64,000 bases of DNA from Saprospirales bacterium. Lineage in GTDB: Bacteria > Bacteroidota > Bacteroidia > Chitinophagales > Saprospiraceae. The notes beneath the pieces are model-generated. The model ran no database searches. It had not been told where the DNA came from and saw nothing but the letters and a program-made list of their open reading frames with translations. Within the stretch, counting starts at the first letter, position 1; every line of letters starts with the position of its first letter. The DNA lies in contig PAAY01000085.1 in the NCBI GenBank assembly GCA_002698985.1, forward strand, positions 45,361 through 109,360. The letters are read 5' to 3'. A program made the position numbers and the translations under genes. Positions 16,982 through 28,027 of this stretch are shown here, in pieces.

Positions 16982-18400
16982 TTACAAATACTTTATCGCC
17001 AATTCGATGATCCGCTCTTTCCAGCGGGTATAGGGGGGTGTCATCAGGTCCAGTACGCTGGGCAGATCCTGGCGGTAGATTGCCCGTGCATTGGAGAACT
17101 CTACAAAACCGTACCAGCCGTGGGCCTTGCCGATGCCGCTGTTGTTCACGCCGCCGAAAGGCAGGTCGTGGTTGTAGAAGTGCATGGTGGCGTTGTTGAT
17201 GGTAGTGCCCCCGGCACGGGTATGGGCCAGCACGAAGTCGATGTTTTTCCGCCTTTTGCTAAAGATGTTCATGGTCAGCGGGCGCTCCCCGGCGTTGATG
17301 ATATCCACGGCTTCCTGCAGGGTTTTGAAGGTCAGCACCGGCAGCAGCGGGCCAAAGATCTCCTCCTGCATCACCCTGGACTTTGGATCCACATTGGTCA
17401 GCACCGTTGGTGCAATGAAGTTTTCCTTTTCATCTGTTTCGCCTCCGGCAACGACTTTGGCGCCTTTGGCTTTGGCATCGTCGAGCAACTGGCAAACCCG
17501 GTGGAAGTGCTTTTCATTGACCACATGGGTGTAAGAGCCCGATGTGGCTGCATCGCCTCCGGCAAATTCTTCAAAGGTCGCCTTCAGCAAATCCAGCAGC
17601 TCCTGTTCCCTGGATTCGTGCACCAGCAGGTAGTCGCAGGTGGTGCAGATCTGGCCGCTGTTGGCCCATTTGGCCAGGGCAATTCTTCTGACGGCCTTTT
17701 TCAGATCGGCCGTCTCGTCGATGACGGTGGGCGATTTTCCACCCAGCTCGAGGGTGACCGATGCCAGGTTTTTGGCGGCCGCTTCCATCACAATTTTACC
17801 GACGGCAGGAGAACCCGTAAAAAAGATGTGGTTGAAGGGCAGGCTCAGCAACTCCTGCGCCGTATCCACCTCACCCTGCACCACGGCCACTTCCTTTTCG
17901 TCGAAAACCTCGGCCAGCATCTCCTCCATCAGGGCTGCGGTATGCGGCGTAAATTCCGATGGCTTGATGATGGCCGTATTGCCGGCGGCGATGGCCGACA
18001 CCAGCGGAATGAGGGTGATGTTGAAAGGAAAGTTCCAGGGCGAGATGATGAGGCACACGCCTTTCGACTCGTAGCGCACCCATGAAGTGGAACCGGCAAA
18101 CATCAAGGGTGTGGGCGCCCGGTGGGGTGCCACCCATCGACCGAGGTGCTTGATTGCGTGTTTGATGGCACCAACGGTCGGCAGTATTTCGACGGCATCC
18201 ACCTCGAAAGCTGGCTTGTGGAAGTCTTTGTAAAGCGCTTCCTGCAGGCGGCTGCGGTAATTCATCACCGTCTTAAGCAGCTTTTTCAGTTTGCGCTTTC
18301 GCTCCGCAACGCTGCTGTTGCCAACGGTGAGGTAATGTTGCTGCTGCGCTTCGAAAATGCGGTGAATTCTGGCAGTGTCGCTTTGTTGATGCTTTACCAT
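16982..18400 (-). CDS. NAD(P)-dependent aldehyde dehydrogenase
   Basis: This aldehyde dehydrogenase superfamily enzyme oxidises an aldehyde to the acid in the cytoplasm. From the ATG at 18400 it has 472 residues, the usual length for the class 3-like group. It shows the general-base motif LELGGKSP (about 225) and the catalytic cysteine in NSGQICTTCDY (about 258). PWNFPFN (about 95) forms the cofactor-binding turn and the C-terminal PFGGVNNSGIG is present. A longer in-frame start at 18451 would add 17 residues (CPNPSEPLNQSVTPTA) that are encoded by the interspersed GGTTGAGAGG repeat, so the inner start is preferred. The C-terminal WKERIIELAIKYL suggests a fatty-aldehyde or coniferyl-type enzyme with a membrane-associating end. 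The substrate is unknown. Confidence 0.9.
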   Translation of the reverse strand: MVKHQQSDTARIHRIFEAQQQHYLTVGNSSVAERKRKLKKLLKTVMNYRSRLQEALYKDFHKPAFEVDAVEILPTVGAIKHAIKHLGRWVAPHRAPTPLMFAGSTSWVRYESKGVCLIISPWNFPFNITLIPLVSAIAAGNTAIIKPSEFTPHTAALMEEMLAEVFDEKEVAVVQGEVDTAQELLSLPFNHIFFTGSPAVGKIVMEAAAKNLASVTLELGGKSPTVIDETADLKKAVRRIALAKWANSGQICTTCDYLLVHESREQELLDLLKATFEEFAGGDAATSGSYTHVVNEKHFHRVCQLLDDAKAKGAKVVAGGETDEKENFIAPTVLTNVDPKSRVMQEEIFGPLLPVLTFKTLQEAVDIINAGERPLTMNIFSKRRKNIDFVLAHTRAGGTTINNATMHFYNHDLPFGGVNNSGIGKAHGWYGFVEFSNARAIYRQDLPSVLDLMTPPYTRWKERIIELAIKYL

Positions 18401-18420
18401 GGCTGTCGGTGTTACTGACT

Positions 18421-18447
18421 GGTTGAGAGGTTCAGAGGGGTTTGGGC
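18421..18447. repeat. GGTTGAGAGGTTCAGAGG repeat copy
   Basis: This is a short member of the GTTGAGAGGGG family, just upstream of the aldehyde dehydrogenase start. Other copies lie at 1557-1603, 39223-39271 and 59735-59779. Confidence 0.5.
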
Positions 18448-18510
18448 ACAAGCGTCCTTTGATCCATCTGGTCTGGAAATGAAGCTATGGTTTCCGTTTG
18501 GGCCGGCTGA

Positions 18511-19419
18511 TTAACGCACCGGCTCAACGGTGTAACCGGCCTGGCGGAGCAGGGCAATCACCCCAATTTCTCCGCCCAGGTGCCCGGCACCCACAGCAAA
18601 GAAGCAGGGCTTCTCAGTCATCATTTTTTCCATCACGGGAATCCAGTTGCGGTTGCGTTGGTGCAGCAGGATGTCTTCGTAAGAACCGATGCTGTCATCG
18701 CCGGACATCATTTCGGCCATGCCGGCCACATCCTGGGCTTTGTACATTTCCACCATTTTATCGAAGTCGGCCTCTCCGGCATCCGGGTCGTGCGATTTGA
18801 TGGCTTCCACCAGCATCTCCGCCTGGTCGGTGTAGGGGATGCTGTCGAATAAGCTCATCTGGTATTCGGCGGTTTCCAGTCCGCCGGTTTCTTTTTTTCC
18901 GGCTTCGGCAAGGCTCATGATTTCCATCTCGTAGGAAACCATTTCACCGCTGCCGAGTGCCTGGCTGAAATCCATTTCAGCAAACATGCTCAGAAACATG
19001 GGCTTCATCCTTTCGAAGAAAATTAGCGGCAAACCCATGTTGGCGAAGTGCTTTTTCACCAGGGCATAATCCTCTTCGGAAATGAGGTCCCGCAGGGTCA
19101 GGTTGTCTTTCATCATGGCATCTTTCAGCAGCCCCAGTTGGGTCATGATGTTGTTCATATCGGCCATGTCGATTTCGAAAACCACCTTTTCAGCGCCCTC
19201 GATGGCTGCACGGGTGCTGTCGGTAAGGAAGAAGTCATCCTTGTCGATCATGTGGATGGTGCCGTAGAGGTAAGAGGGTGTTTGCAGCCCATTGCCCGAG
19301 ATCTTCCACAGCAGGGCGTTTTCCGAAGGCAAAGGCTTGTAAACCTGGTCCTGGCCCAAAACGGGGCCGGTAACGAAACTGATCAGGCACAGAAAGAAGA
19401 GAATTTTTCTCATCGTCAA
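18511..19419 (-). CDS. TraB/GumN family exported protein
   Basis: This 302-residue protein has a signal peptide (residues 1-22, ending VLGQ). The TraB/GumN fold is marked by LLWKISGNG, then YLYGTIHM (GxxH motif near residue 55), VFEIDM (conserved Glu near residue 88) and the C-terminal GAGHLGGEIGVIALLRQAGYTV. These are the conserved glycine/histidine/glutamate positions of a family related to metal-dependent Tiki-type proteases. The substrate is unknown. It lies 39 bases after the start side of the Bax-inhibitor gene on the same strand and may be co-transcribed with it. Confidence 0.85.
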   Translation of the reverse strand: MTMRKILFFLCLISFVTGPVLGQDQVYKPLPSENALLWKISGNGLQTPSYLYGTIHMIDKDDFFLTDSTRAAIEGAEKVVFEIDMADMNNIMTQLGLLKDAMMKDNLTLRDLISEEDYALVKKHFANMGLPLIFFERMKPMFLSMFAEMDFSQALGSGEMVSYEMEIMSLAEAGKKETGGLETAEYQMSLFDSIPYTDQAEMLVEAIKSHDPDAGEADFDKMVEMYKAQDVAGMAEMMSGDDSIGSYEDILLHQRNRNWIPVMEKMMTEKPCFFAVGAGHLGGEIGVIALLRQAGYTVEPVR

Positions 19420-19458
19420 AATTTTTAGAAAAAGGGGTTCAAGTCAAAACGGCGGGCA

Positions 19459-20229
19459 TCAGTCCCGACCGGACAAAATGGACAACAGCCTCAGGATTTC
19501 AATGTACAGCCACACGAGGGTAATGATCAGTCCCATGGCGCAAAACCACTCCATGTAGGCGGGTGCGCCGTATTGCTCGCCTTTGTCGAAGTTATCGAAG
19601 TCGAGCAGGAGGTTCATGGCAGCCACGCCAATGATCAACAAGCTGATGCCAATTCCCATCATCCCGCCTTCGTGCAGGTAGGGCACATTCATTCCGAAGA
19701 AAGACAAAACCAGGTTGATAATGTACACGAGCAAAATGGCTCCGGTGGCCATGATGACGCCGGAGCGCAGCTTTTGGGTCACTTTGATGGTGCCGGATTT
19801 GTACAAAAACAACATCATGAACAGCACGGCAAAGGTCAGGGTGACCGCCTGAAAAATAATGCCGCCCCCGAAGGCCCAGGCATAAGTGGCGGTGATGCCC
19901 CCCACGAACAGGCCTTCCAACACCGCATAGATGGGCGCCAGCGTTGGCGATAGGTGCGGCTTGAAAGCAGCTATCAGAACTACCACGAGGCCGGCAATGG
20001 CACCTCCCCAGATCAGCACCGGGTGCGGGTTGGTAAAACCGATAAAGGTCGTGACGAGCAAAATGCCGAACAACATAAAGGTCTTGTTGACAGCACCTTG
20101 CGCCGTCATTTTGTCTGCATAGGTGATAGGGCCGTCTATGTTGGCATCGAGTATTTCTTCGCTGCCCTTTTTCAGCGCTTTTTCATTCAGAAACGGATTT
20201 CCGGAGGAGAACAAGGATTTTCTGGCCAT
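19459..20229 (-). CDS. Bax inhibitor-1/YccA family membrane protein
   Basis: This 256-residue inner-membrane protein has seven hydrophobic segments after a 50-residue polar N-terminus. The family includes proton-sensitive calcium leak channels (YetJ) and the FtsH-interacting YccA. Recognisable family features are the MTAQGAVNKTFMLFGILLV start of the first helix, the ANPHP-type turn (FTNPHP), and the C-terminal LYIEILRLLSIL helix. The product ends in SGRD. It precedes the TraB/GumN gene by 39 bases on the same strand. Its role here is probably envelope homeostasis (inference). Confidence 0.9.
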   Translation of the reverse strand: MARKSLFSSGNPFLNEKALKKGSEEILDANIDGPITYADKMTAQGAVNKTFMLFGILLVTTFIGFTNPHPVLIWGGAIAGLVVVLIAAFKPHLSPTLAPIYAVLEGLFVGGITATYAWAFGGGIIFQAVTLTFAVLFMMLFLYKSGTIKVTQKLRSGVIMATGAILLVYIINLVLSFFGMNVPYLHEGGMMGIGISLLIIGVAAMNLLLDFDNFDKGEQYGAPAYMEWFCAMGLIITLVWLYIEILRLLSILSGRD

Positions 20230-20326
20230 GATGATTGATCAATTAAGGTATTAGGTATGGTTTAAGATCTTGCAAGATAGAAACGGATTGTTGAAATGTT
20301 GATGTGTTGAGATTGTTGAAGTGTTG

Positions 20327-20348
20327 ATCCCGAAAGCTTTCGGGATCA
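20327..20348. repeat. perfect GATCCCGAAAGCTTTCGGGATC palindrome
   Basis: A 22-base perfect inverted repeat is followed by GGCCGAAGGCC and GGCCGCAGGCC mini-hairpins, directly after the thiolase stop on the minus strand. The CCCGAA/TTCGGG arms resemble repeat family B. Confidence 0.6.
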
Positions 20349-20379
20349 ACAAGGCCGAAGGCCCCAGGCCGCAGGCCCC

Positions 20380-21594
<1,215 letters not shown>

Positions 21595-21716
21595 TTTTTT
21601 GGTTTTGCTTCGTCAAAATGTGGGTAGGGACAAATCGCTGCAATCTTAGCCAAAAGTTGGCTGAGTACGGACACTTCTTCGGTCGGCCCTGCGGCTGAAC
21701 AACGACAAGTTTGGAC

Positions 21717-21724
21717 TACTTTTG
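21717..21724 (+). promoter_or_regulatory. candidate -7 promoter box for M1 peptidase gene
   Basis: TACTTTTG matches TAnnTTTG and ends 39 bases before the start codon at 21764. No convincing -33 box was seen. Confidence 0.35.
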
Positions 21725-21763
21725 GCGCCGGCTTCGGCCTTCTGAAAATCAAATGCCCTTTTC

Positions 21764-24700
21764 ATGAAATCCATTTTTACTTTTTTTCTCTCCTCCTTTT
21801 TAGCTTTTTCTCTTTCGTCGCAAAACGACGCCTATTGGCAACAGCAGGTGGACTACCGCATCCGTGTAAGCCTGGACGACAGCCTGCACCTCTTGTCCGG
21901 CAGCATTGAAATGGATTACCACAACAACTCCCCCGACACCCTTCGGGAAATCTGGATGCACCTGTGGGGCAATGCCTTCAGCCGGCCCGAAACGGCCTTT
22001 GGCCGCCAGAAACTGCGCAACGGCAGCACTTCCTTCTATTTTGCCGAAGGTGAAAAAAGAGGCGGATACAGCGGGCTGGATTTCAAGGTGAACGGACAAA
22101 GCATCCCCTGGCAGACGCAAAAAAGAGCCCCCGACATTGCCCTGCTGAAGCTGGACGAGCCGCTGCCGCCCGGTGGAAAAATCACGATCAGTACGCCCTT
22201 TCAACTGAAAATTCCCGCCTCATTTTCCCGCCTGGGGCATGTGGGCACCTCCTACCAGATGACCCAATGGTACCCCAAGCCCGCCGTTTACGACCGCAAA
22301 GGCTGGCACCCCATGCCCTACCTCGACATGGGTGAGTTTTATTCTGAGTTCGGAAATTTCGAGGTCAGCATCACCCTCCCGGAAAACTATGTGGTGGGGG
22401 CAACCGGCGTTTTGCGAAGCGAAGAGGAAAAAGAATTTCTGAAGAAAAAAGTGGAAGAAACCCAGGCCCTGATTCGCAGCGGGTTCCCCGATACAGATTC
22501 TTTTCCGCCCTCGGCAACGACCATGAAGACCCTCCGGTACACCGCCGAAAATGTGCACGATTTCGCCTGGTTCGCCGACAAGCGCTTCCATGTGCTGAAG
22601 GGCGAGGTGCTGTTGCCTTCGGGTAAAAAAGTGGATACCTGGGCAATGTTCACCAACCACCAGGCGGACCTGTGGACCCAGGCCGTGGACTACATCAACC
22701 GGGCTGTAAAATCCTATTCGGAATGGGTGGGAGAATACCCCTGGCCGCATGCCACTGCCGTGCAGAGTGCGCTCAGCGCCGGAGCCGGCATGGAGTACCC
22801 CATGATCACCGTCATCGGCAATGCGGCTTCGCCCAAAGACCTGGACCAGGTGATCACCCACGAGGTGGGGCACAACTGGTTTTACGGCATCCTGGCCACA
22901 AACGAACGCGACCACGCCTGGATGGACGAGGGTATCAATTCCTTTTACGAATACCGCTACACCACCCTGTTCTGGGGCAGCCGTGTGGTGGAGGCCCTGC
23001 CGGCTTTCATCTCCAGCAGCACCGATGCCGACCTGTACGAACTGGCCTACCTCTACACCGCCCGCCGCAGGCTGGATCAGGCACCCGACACTCCTTCCGA
23101 TGATTTTGAAATGGTGAATTACGGAACGGCCTCTTACATCAAAACCGGCTCTGCATTCCGGCACCTGGAGGCTTGGCTGGGCCGCGAGCAATTCGATGCG
23201 GCCATGCAGGCCTACTTCCGTCAATGGCAGTTCCGGCACCCTTACCCGGAAGATTTGAAAGCCGTATTGGAAGCAAACACCGGAAAGGACCTGAACTGGT
23301 TTTTCGATGGCTACCTGTTTTCCAATGCGCATTACGACTACGCCTTTGGCGCAGCCGATAGAAAAAACGGCAAATGGCTGCTGACCCTGTGCAACAAAGG
23401 CGAGATAGCCGGGCCGGTTCCCATCACTGCCTTTGCCGGAGGCGAAGAGGTGAAAACCGTGTGGTACGATGGCTTTGAAGGCTGCCGGCAGCTGGAGTTC
23501 CCCGACGGGGATTACGACAAGTTCCGGATAGATGCAGCACACCAGACCCTGGATGTTTGGCGCAAGAACAACACCTTCCGCCCCGGGAAATTGCTGCCCA
23601 AAGTGGAGCCTTTCAACGTCCGGCTGGCCGGTGTTTTTGAAGACAGCCGAAACACCTCACTGAATGTCTTCCCGCTCATCGGCGGCAACCACTACGATGG
23701 CTTCATGGCCGGGCTGGTGCTGCACAATGGGCTGCTGCCGGCACGGCATTTCAACTACCGGCTGGCCGGGCTCTACGGCACCGCCAGCGGCTATACCCCT
23801 TACATGGCATCGGTAGAGTACCGCCATTTCCCGAAGGCTGAAAAATGGAGGGAAATCTCCTTCGGCCTATCGGCCAAATCTTTTACCCGCAAAGTGTTTG
23901 AAAACCAGAACAGTGCCGAGGGCCCGGTGGATGTGGACCAGCAATACCGCCGCCTGGTGCCCTACCTGCGGGCCGAATGGCAGCGCTCACCGAAGGACAA
24001 GCTGCGCCAGACTTTTCAGTACCGCCTGCTCCGAATCAGTGATGAGGAGTTGTTGTTTGCACAAGATTCCACCGGGTATTTCCTCGGCACGAAGTTCAAC
24101 AACCGCAACCTCCACGAGCTCTCATGGTCGCTGCGCAATGAAAAGGCCATCAACCCCTGGAGCCTGCAACTGACCTTTGAACAGAGCAGCTACAAGGACT
24201 TCTTCGGCAATGACCAGCACTACCTCCGCAGCTCATTGGAGTGGAAAAGTGCCTACACTTTCGACCATGGCAGGTCGCTGGATTTCAGGCTTTTCGTCGG
24301 CGGCTTTCTGGACAACAGCATGCGCAAACGCGGCCTCATCGCCCCCGGCGCCTGGAACCTGACCGCCCAGGGCTTCAACGACTATCGCTACGATGAGCTA
24401 TATTTCGGCAGAACCGAGACCAGCGGCTTCCTGTCGCAACAGATCAGCCCCAGAGAGGGAGGTATGAAGGTGGCCCTCGGCAGTGATTTTTCCGAAGGCC
24501 GAAGCAATGATTTCATCATCGCCATCAACCTGTCCAGCGATCTGCCACAGGACCTGCCCGGCAAACTGCCCCTGCGCCCCTATTTCGACCTGGGCTATTA
24601 CAGCGACCAGCGCATCATCTCTTCCGACCTGACCTTTGAAGACCAGCTCTGGTGGCAGGGCGGTTTCACCCTGGGCATCGCCAAAAACCTGGTGGCCATC

Positions 24701-24844
24701 CACTTCCCCGTGGTCAACTCCACCAATGTCAAAGACCTCTACAAAGGCAGCGGCCGGGGCTCTTTCTGGAAGCGCATAAGCTTCCAGTTCGACCTGACAC
24801 GCATGAGCCCGTGGAAGATGGTGGAGAACCTGACGACGTTGTGA
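21764..24844 (+). CDS. exported M1 family metallopeptidase with long C-terminal region
   Basis: This 1026-residue zinc aminopeptidase-type enzyme begins with a short signal peptide (residues 1-20, ending SLSSQ). The gluzincin motif HEVGHNW begins at His366 (zinc ligands His366 and His370, catalytic Glu367), with the third ligand Glu389 in DEGINSF 18 residues later. GAGMEYPM upstream is the exopeptidase-type substrate motif. Residues about 25-620 cover the M1 fold. The remaining 400 residues alternate short aromatic strands (for example LRQTFQYRLLRI and FRLFVGGFLDN), suggesting an outer-membrane beta-barrel-like domain. This extension is typical of large M1 proteins in Bacteroidota and would tether the enzyme to the outer membrane (inference). 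The gene is monocistronic and is followed by a long repeat array. Confidence 0.9.
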   Translation: MKSIFTFFLSSFLAFSLSSQNDAYWQQQVDYRIRVSLDDSLHLLSGSIEMDYHNNSPDTLREIWMHLWGNAFSRPETAFGRQKLRNGSTSFYFAEGEKRGGYSGLDFKVNGQSIPWQTQKRAPDIALLKLDEPLPPGGKITISTPFQLKIPASFSRLGHVGTSYQMTQWYPKPAVYDRKGWHPMPYLDMGEFYSEFGNFEVSITLPENYVVGATGVLRSEEEKEFLKKKVEETQALIRSGFPDTDSFPPSATTMKTLRYTAENVHDFAWFADKRFHVLKGEVLLPSGKKVDTWAMFTNHQADLWTQAVDYINRAVKSYSEWVGEYPWPHATAVQSALSAGAGMEYPMITVIGNAASPKDLDQVITHEVGHNWFYGILATNERDHAWMDEGINSFYEYRYTTLFWGSRVVEALPAFISSSTDADLYELAYLYTARRRLDQAPDTPSDDFEMVNYGTASYIKTGSAFRHLEAWLGREQFDAAMQAYFRQWQFRHPYPEDLKAVLEANTGKDLNWFFDGYLFSNAHYDYAFGAADRKNGKWLLTLCNKGEIAGPVPITAFAGGEEVKTVWYDGFEGCRQLEFPDGDYDKFRIDAAHQTLDVWRKNNTFRPGKLLPKVEPFNVRLAGVFEDSRNTSLNVFPLIGGNHYDGFMAGLVLHNGLLPARHFNYRLAGLYGTASGYTPYMASVEYRHFPKAEKWREISFGLSAKSFTRKVFENQNSAEGPVDVDQQYRRLVPYLRAEWQRSPKDKLRQTFQYRLLRISDEELLFAQDSTGYFLGTKFNNRNLHELSWSLRNEKAINPWSLQLTFEQSSYKDFFGNDQHYLRSSLEWKSAYTFDHGRSLDFRLFVGGFLDNSMRKRGLIAPGAWNLTAQGFNDYRYDELYFGRTETSGFLSQQISPREGGMKVALGSDFSEGRSNDFIIAINLSSDLPQDLPGKLPLRPYFDLGYYSDQRIISSDLTFEDQLWWQGGFTLGIAKNLVAIHFPVVNSTNVKDLYKGSGRGSFWKRISFQFDLTRMSPWKMVENLTTL

Positions 24845-25430
24845 AGGTGAGTAGGGAGTAGAGAGTAGGGAGTAGAGTTGGGGCGCTAGCTTTTTCATCT
24901 CCGTGGAACTCTGTGTCAAAACTCTGTGCAACACTGTGAAATCACTCTGTTAACTCTGTGGTTATTGAGAGTAGGGAGTAGAGAGTAGGGAGTAGGGAGT
25001 AGGGAGTAGGGTGTAGAGTTTAGGGTGTAGGGTTTAGGGTTTGGGGGGGCTAGCTTATTCATCTCCGTGGAACTCCGTGTAATAACTCTGAGAAACTCTG
25101 CGGTTATTGAGAGTAGGGAGTAGAGAGTAGGGTGTAGAGTTTAGGGTGTAGAGTTTAGGGTGTAGGGTTTAGGGTTTGGGGGGGCTAGCTTATTCATCTC
25201 CGTGGAACTCCGTGTCAAAACTCTGTGAAACTCTGTGTAATAACTCTGAGAAACTCTGCGGTTATTGAGAGTAGGGAGTAGAGAGTAGGGAGTAGAGTTT
25301 GGGGACCCTAGCTTTTTCATATCCGTGGGTCTCCGTGCAAACTCTGTGGAACTCTGTGTAATAACACTGTTAAACTCTGTGGTTTAAAAGTTTAGGGTTT
25401 AGGGTTTGGGGTGAGCTAGGGCTTTCATCC
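24845..25430 (+). repeat. four-unit tandem array (GTAGGGAGTAGAGAGTAGGG ... CTCTGTGGTTATTGA)
   Basis: Four imperfect units of about 125-160 bp start near 24845, 24968, 25110 and 25269. Each has a purine-rich block of GAGTAGGGAGTAG, then GTGTAGAGTTTAGGG units in varying number, then CTAGCTTATTCATCTCCGTG, then CTCTGTGTAATAACTCTG and CGGTTATTGA. Unit length differs mostly through the number of short GTAGGG/TTTAGGG steps. No protein or RNA gene is evident. Confidence 0.85.
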
Positions 25431-25899
25431 CTGAGGCGGGGCACTGGACCTAGACCGGCGCCAGCGGGGGAGTCCGATTTTGGAGCCGGTAAGCAACGGC
25501 TGGGGCGCTGTTATGTCCTTGAAGTGTTTTTTAAGCATCAGCCTGGTCTGCCAAGGCAAAAGCTCTTCTGGATGAGGGGGCGTTCTGTCAGGAAAATCAC
25601 TAGCTGCGTCGTCAGGTATAAAACAGAAGCAGTTAAAATCCGTTAATTTGCCCGAAGCTTGGCCAGGCTGGAGAACATTCTTTTTCAAAAACGGTATTAT
25701 TGCCAGCGTTTTTTTGGCATGATGCTGTGAGTGAATGCTCTGGCGGGAAAATGCTCAGCTAATGATCCGGGCCATGGCATGCCGCCAAACCCTCCAATAC
25801 AAAAAAAACAAGATCGCAGCTTTCGGGCAGCATCGAATTGCCAGAGCGACTATGCAAACAGACCGCTCATCATTTTTAACCACGATAAAATCGTTTATT
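25431..25899. other. gene-free stretch upstream of the tail-specific protease
   Basis: A minus-strand open frame (25425-25688, 87 residues) has no recognisable domain or start signal and is probably chance or a relic. The rest probably holds the promoter and leader of the downstream protease gene, but I could not place boxes with confidence. Confidence 0.3.
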
Positions 25900-27999
25900 A
25901 TGAAGAATAGAGGCCCTATTCTATTCAGCCTTACTCTTATCGTCGCAATCGTCTTTGCCTTCATCAAACCTGTTGACAATGTTCAAAAGGAGGCCGCACT
26001 GATGCAATCGGTGCTGACCGACCTGGCCTACTACCACTACCAGCCGGCCACCATTGACGACGAGTTTTCACAAAAAGTATATGACTTGTTCATGAAGCGG
26101 CTCGACGGCAACCGCCGCTGGCTCACCCAACAGGACGTAGCCCAACTGCAAGCCTACCAAACCCAACTGGACGACGATGTGAAGGTGGGCAATTATGCCT
26201 TTCTCGACCTGGCCGTTACCCTCCAGGAACAGGGCATCAACAAAACCCAGGAATACTACCGGGAGTTTCTCAGTCAACCTTTCGACTTCACGGTTGAGGA
26301 AACATACGAGAGCGACGGCGAGAAAAAGCCTTTCGCAAAAGACGATGAGGAACTGAAAGAATACTGGCGCAAAGCCATGAAGTTTGAAACCATGACCCGC
26401 CTGGCCGACAAAGTGGAAAAAAAGGAGGAGGGGCATGAAGATTTCAAAGACAAAACCTACGAAGAGCTGGAAGCAGAAGCCCGCAAGGAACTCCTCAAAG
26501 TTTATGACGACTGGTACAAGCGCCTCGAAAAACGCAAACGCGAGGACCACGTCAGCATGTTCCTAAACTGCATCACCAACGTCTTCGATCCGCACTCGGA
26601 GTACTACCAGCCCATCGACAAACAAAATTTTGACATCGGCATGAGCGGCCGCCTGGAAGGTATCGGCGCCCGCCTGCAAACCGACGGCGACTATACCAAA
26701 GTGGCAGAGATCATCGTAGGTGGCCCCGCCTGGAAAGGCGGCGAGCTGGAAGCCAACGACCGCATCATGAAGGTGGCCCAGGGCGACGACCCCGAATGGA
26801 CGGATATCACCGGCATGGTCATCAACGACGTGGTGCAACTCATCCGCGGTACGCCAGGCACCAAAGTCAGGCTCTACGTCAAAAAAGCCGATGGCAGCAC
26901 CCAGGAGATCAGCATCATCAGGGATGTGGTCATTTTGGAAGAAGGCTTTGCCAAGTCGCTGATCATCGAAACGCCAGACAACGAGCGCATAGGATTCCTG
27001 TACCTGCCTAAATTTTACGCTGACTTCAACCACAAAGACGGCCGCCGCTGCGCAGCCGATGTTGCCGTTGAATTGGAAAAGCTAAAGCAGGAAAATGTGG
27101 ATGGTATCATCCTCGACTTGCGCAACAACGGCGGGGGCTCACTCCGGGATGTCGTTGAAATGAGTGGATTCTTCGTTGAGGAAGGCCCCATGGTGCAGGT
27201 AAAAGCCCGTGGCCGCCGCCCGCAGGTTTTGGACGATGAAGACCCCAGCGTTCTGTACAAGGGGCCACTGATCGTCATGATCAACCAGTTCAGTGCCTCA
27301 GCTTCGGAAATTCTGGCTGCTGCCATGCAGGACTACGGCCGGGCCGTGATCGTGGGTGTCGGCCCATCCAGCTTTGGCAAAGGCACCGTTCAGCGCTTCT
27401 TCGACCTGGATGCACTGGTGCGCGGCAACCCCGAGGTGAAACCCCTGGGCGAGATCAAGCTGACCGTTCAGAAATTCTTCCGGGTGAACGGTGGTTCTAC
27501 CCAATTGAAAGGAGTGATCCCCGACATTCAGCTTCCAGGCATCTGGCAATACATTCCGACGGGAGAAAAAGAAGAAGAATACCCCATGCCCTGGACGCAG
27601 ATAGACCCCGTACCCTATTCACAAAATGTGTACAAACTCCACAACCTGGGCAAAGTGAAAGAACGCGCCGCCGCCCGCATCAAAGCCGATGAAGTGTTTC
27701 AGAAAGTGGAAGAGCGTGCCATGGCCGTCAAGAACCAGCGTGACCAGACCGAGTTTACCCTCAACCTGGAAGAATACCGCCAGAAAAACGATAAGTGGGA
27801 AGCCGATAACAAGGCTTACGAAAAACTTTTCGAGGTGGATGTAATCACCAATGTCCGCAACCTGCCGGCCGACACCGCCGCCATCAATGCCGATGAAAGC
27901 CGCAAGGCCCGCAACGACGAGTGGCTGAAAAACGTCCGCCGTGACAAATACCTCCTCGAAACCCTCAACATCATGCACGACCTGATCGCCCTGAAGTAG
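25900..27999 (+). CDS. prc: carboxy-terminal processing (tail-specific) protease, S41 family
   Basis: This periplasmic serine protease degrades or trims proteins from the C-terminus. The ATG at 25900 gives 699 residues beginning with an N-terminal anchor or signal (MKNRGPILFSLTLIVAIVFAF). An earlier in-frame start at 25735 would add 55 unlikely residues ahead of the signal. Domains in order: an N-terminal helical region (about 30-200, with DLFMKRLDGNRRWLTQQD typical of Prc), a PDZ domain (about 235-330, GIGARLQTDGDYTKVAEI), and the S41 core. The core has the LDLRNNGGGSL strand, the nucleophile Ser in NQFSASASEI and the catalytic Lys in SSFGKGTVQ. A C-terminal helical extension follows. It is a single gene ending before a strong terminator. 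Confidence 0.95.
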   Translation: MKNRGPILFSLTLIVAIVFAFIKPVDNVQKEAALMQSVLTDLAYYHYQPATIDDEFSQKVYDLFMKRLDGNRRWLTQQDVAQLQAYQTQLDDDVKVGNYAFLDLAVTLQEQGINKTQEYYREFLSQPFDFTVEETYESDGEKKPFAKDDEELKEYWRKAMKFETMTRLADKVEKKEEGHEDFKDKTYEELEAEARKELLKVYDDWYKRLEKRKREDHVSMFLNCITNVFDPHSEYYQPIDKQNFDIGMSGRLEGIGARLQTDGDYTKVAEIIVGGPAWKGGELEANDRIMKVAQGDDPEWTDITGMVINDVVQLIRGTPGTKVRLYVKKADGSTQEISIIRDVVILEEGFAKSLIIETPDNERIGFLYLPKFYADFNHKDGRRCAADVAVELEKLKQENVDGIILDLRNNGGGSLRDVVEMSGFFVEEGPMVQVKARGRRPQVLDDEDPSVLYKGPLIVMINQFSASASEILAAAMQDYGRAVIVGVGPSSFGKGTVQRFFDLDALVRGNPEVKPLGEIKLTVQKFFRVNGGSTQLKGVIPDIQLPGIWQYIPTGEKEEEYPMPWTQIDPVPYSQNVYKLHNLGKVKERAAARIKADEVFQKVEERAMAVKNQRDQTEFTLNLEEYRQKNDKWEADNKAYEKLFEVDVITNVRNLPADTAAINADESRKARNDEWLKNVRRDKYLLETLNIMHDLIALK

Positions 28000-28027
28000 C
28001 GGTTTCTTTGAGGTTTTTGAGGTTTTT

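Noticed and set aside
18401..18451. Longer N-terminus of the aldehyde dehydrogenase
   Set aside because: The added 17 residues derive from the GGTTGAGAGG repeat and exceed the usual family length.
24845..25430. CRISPR array
   Set aside because: Units are long, imperfect and internally repetitive, with no constant repeat and unique spacer pattern and no cas genes.
25425..25688. 87-residue minus-strand ORF after the tandem array
   Set aside because: No recognisable domain, no promoter or leader, and composition unlike neighbouring genes. Kept only as a note in the gene-free stretch.
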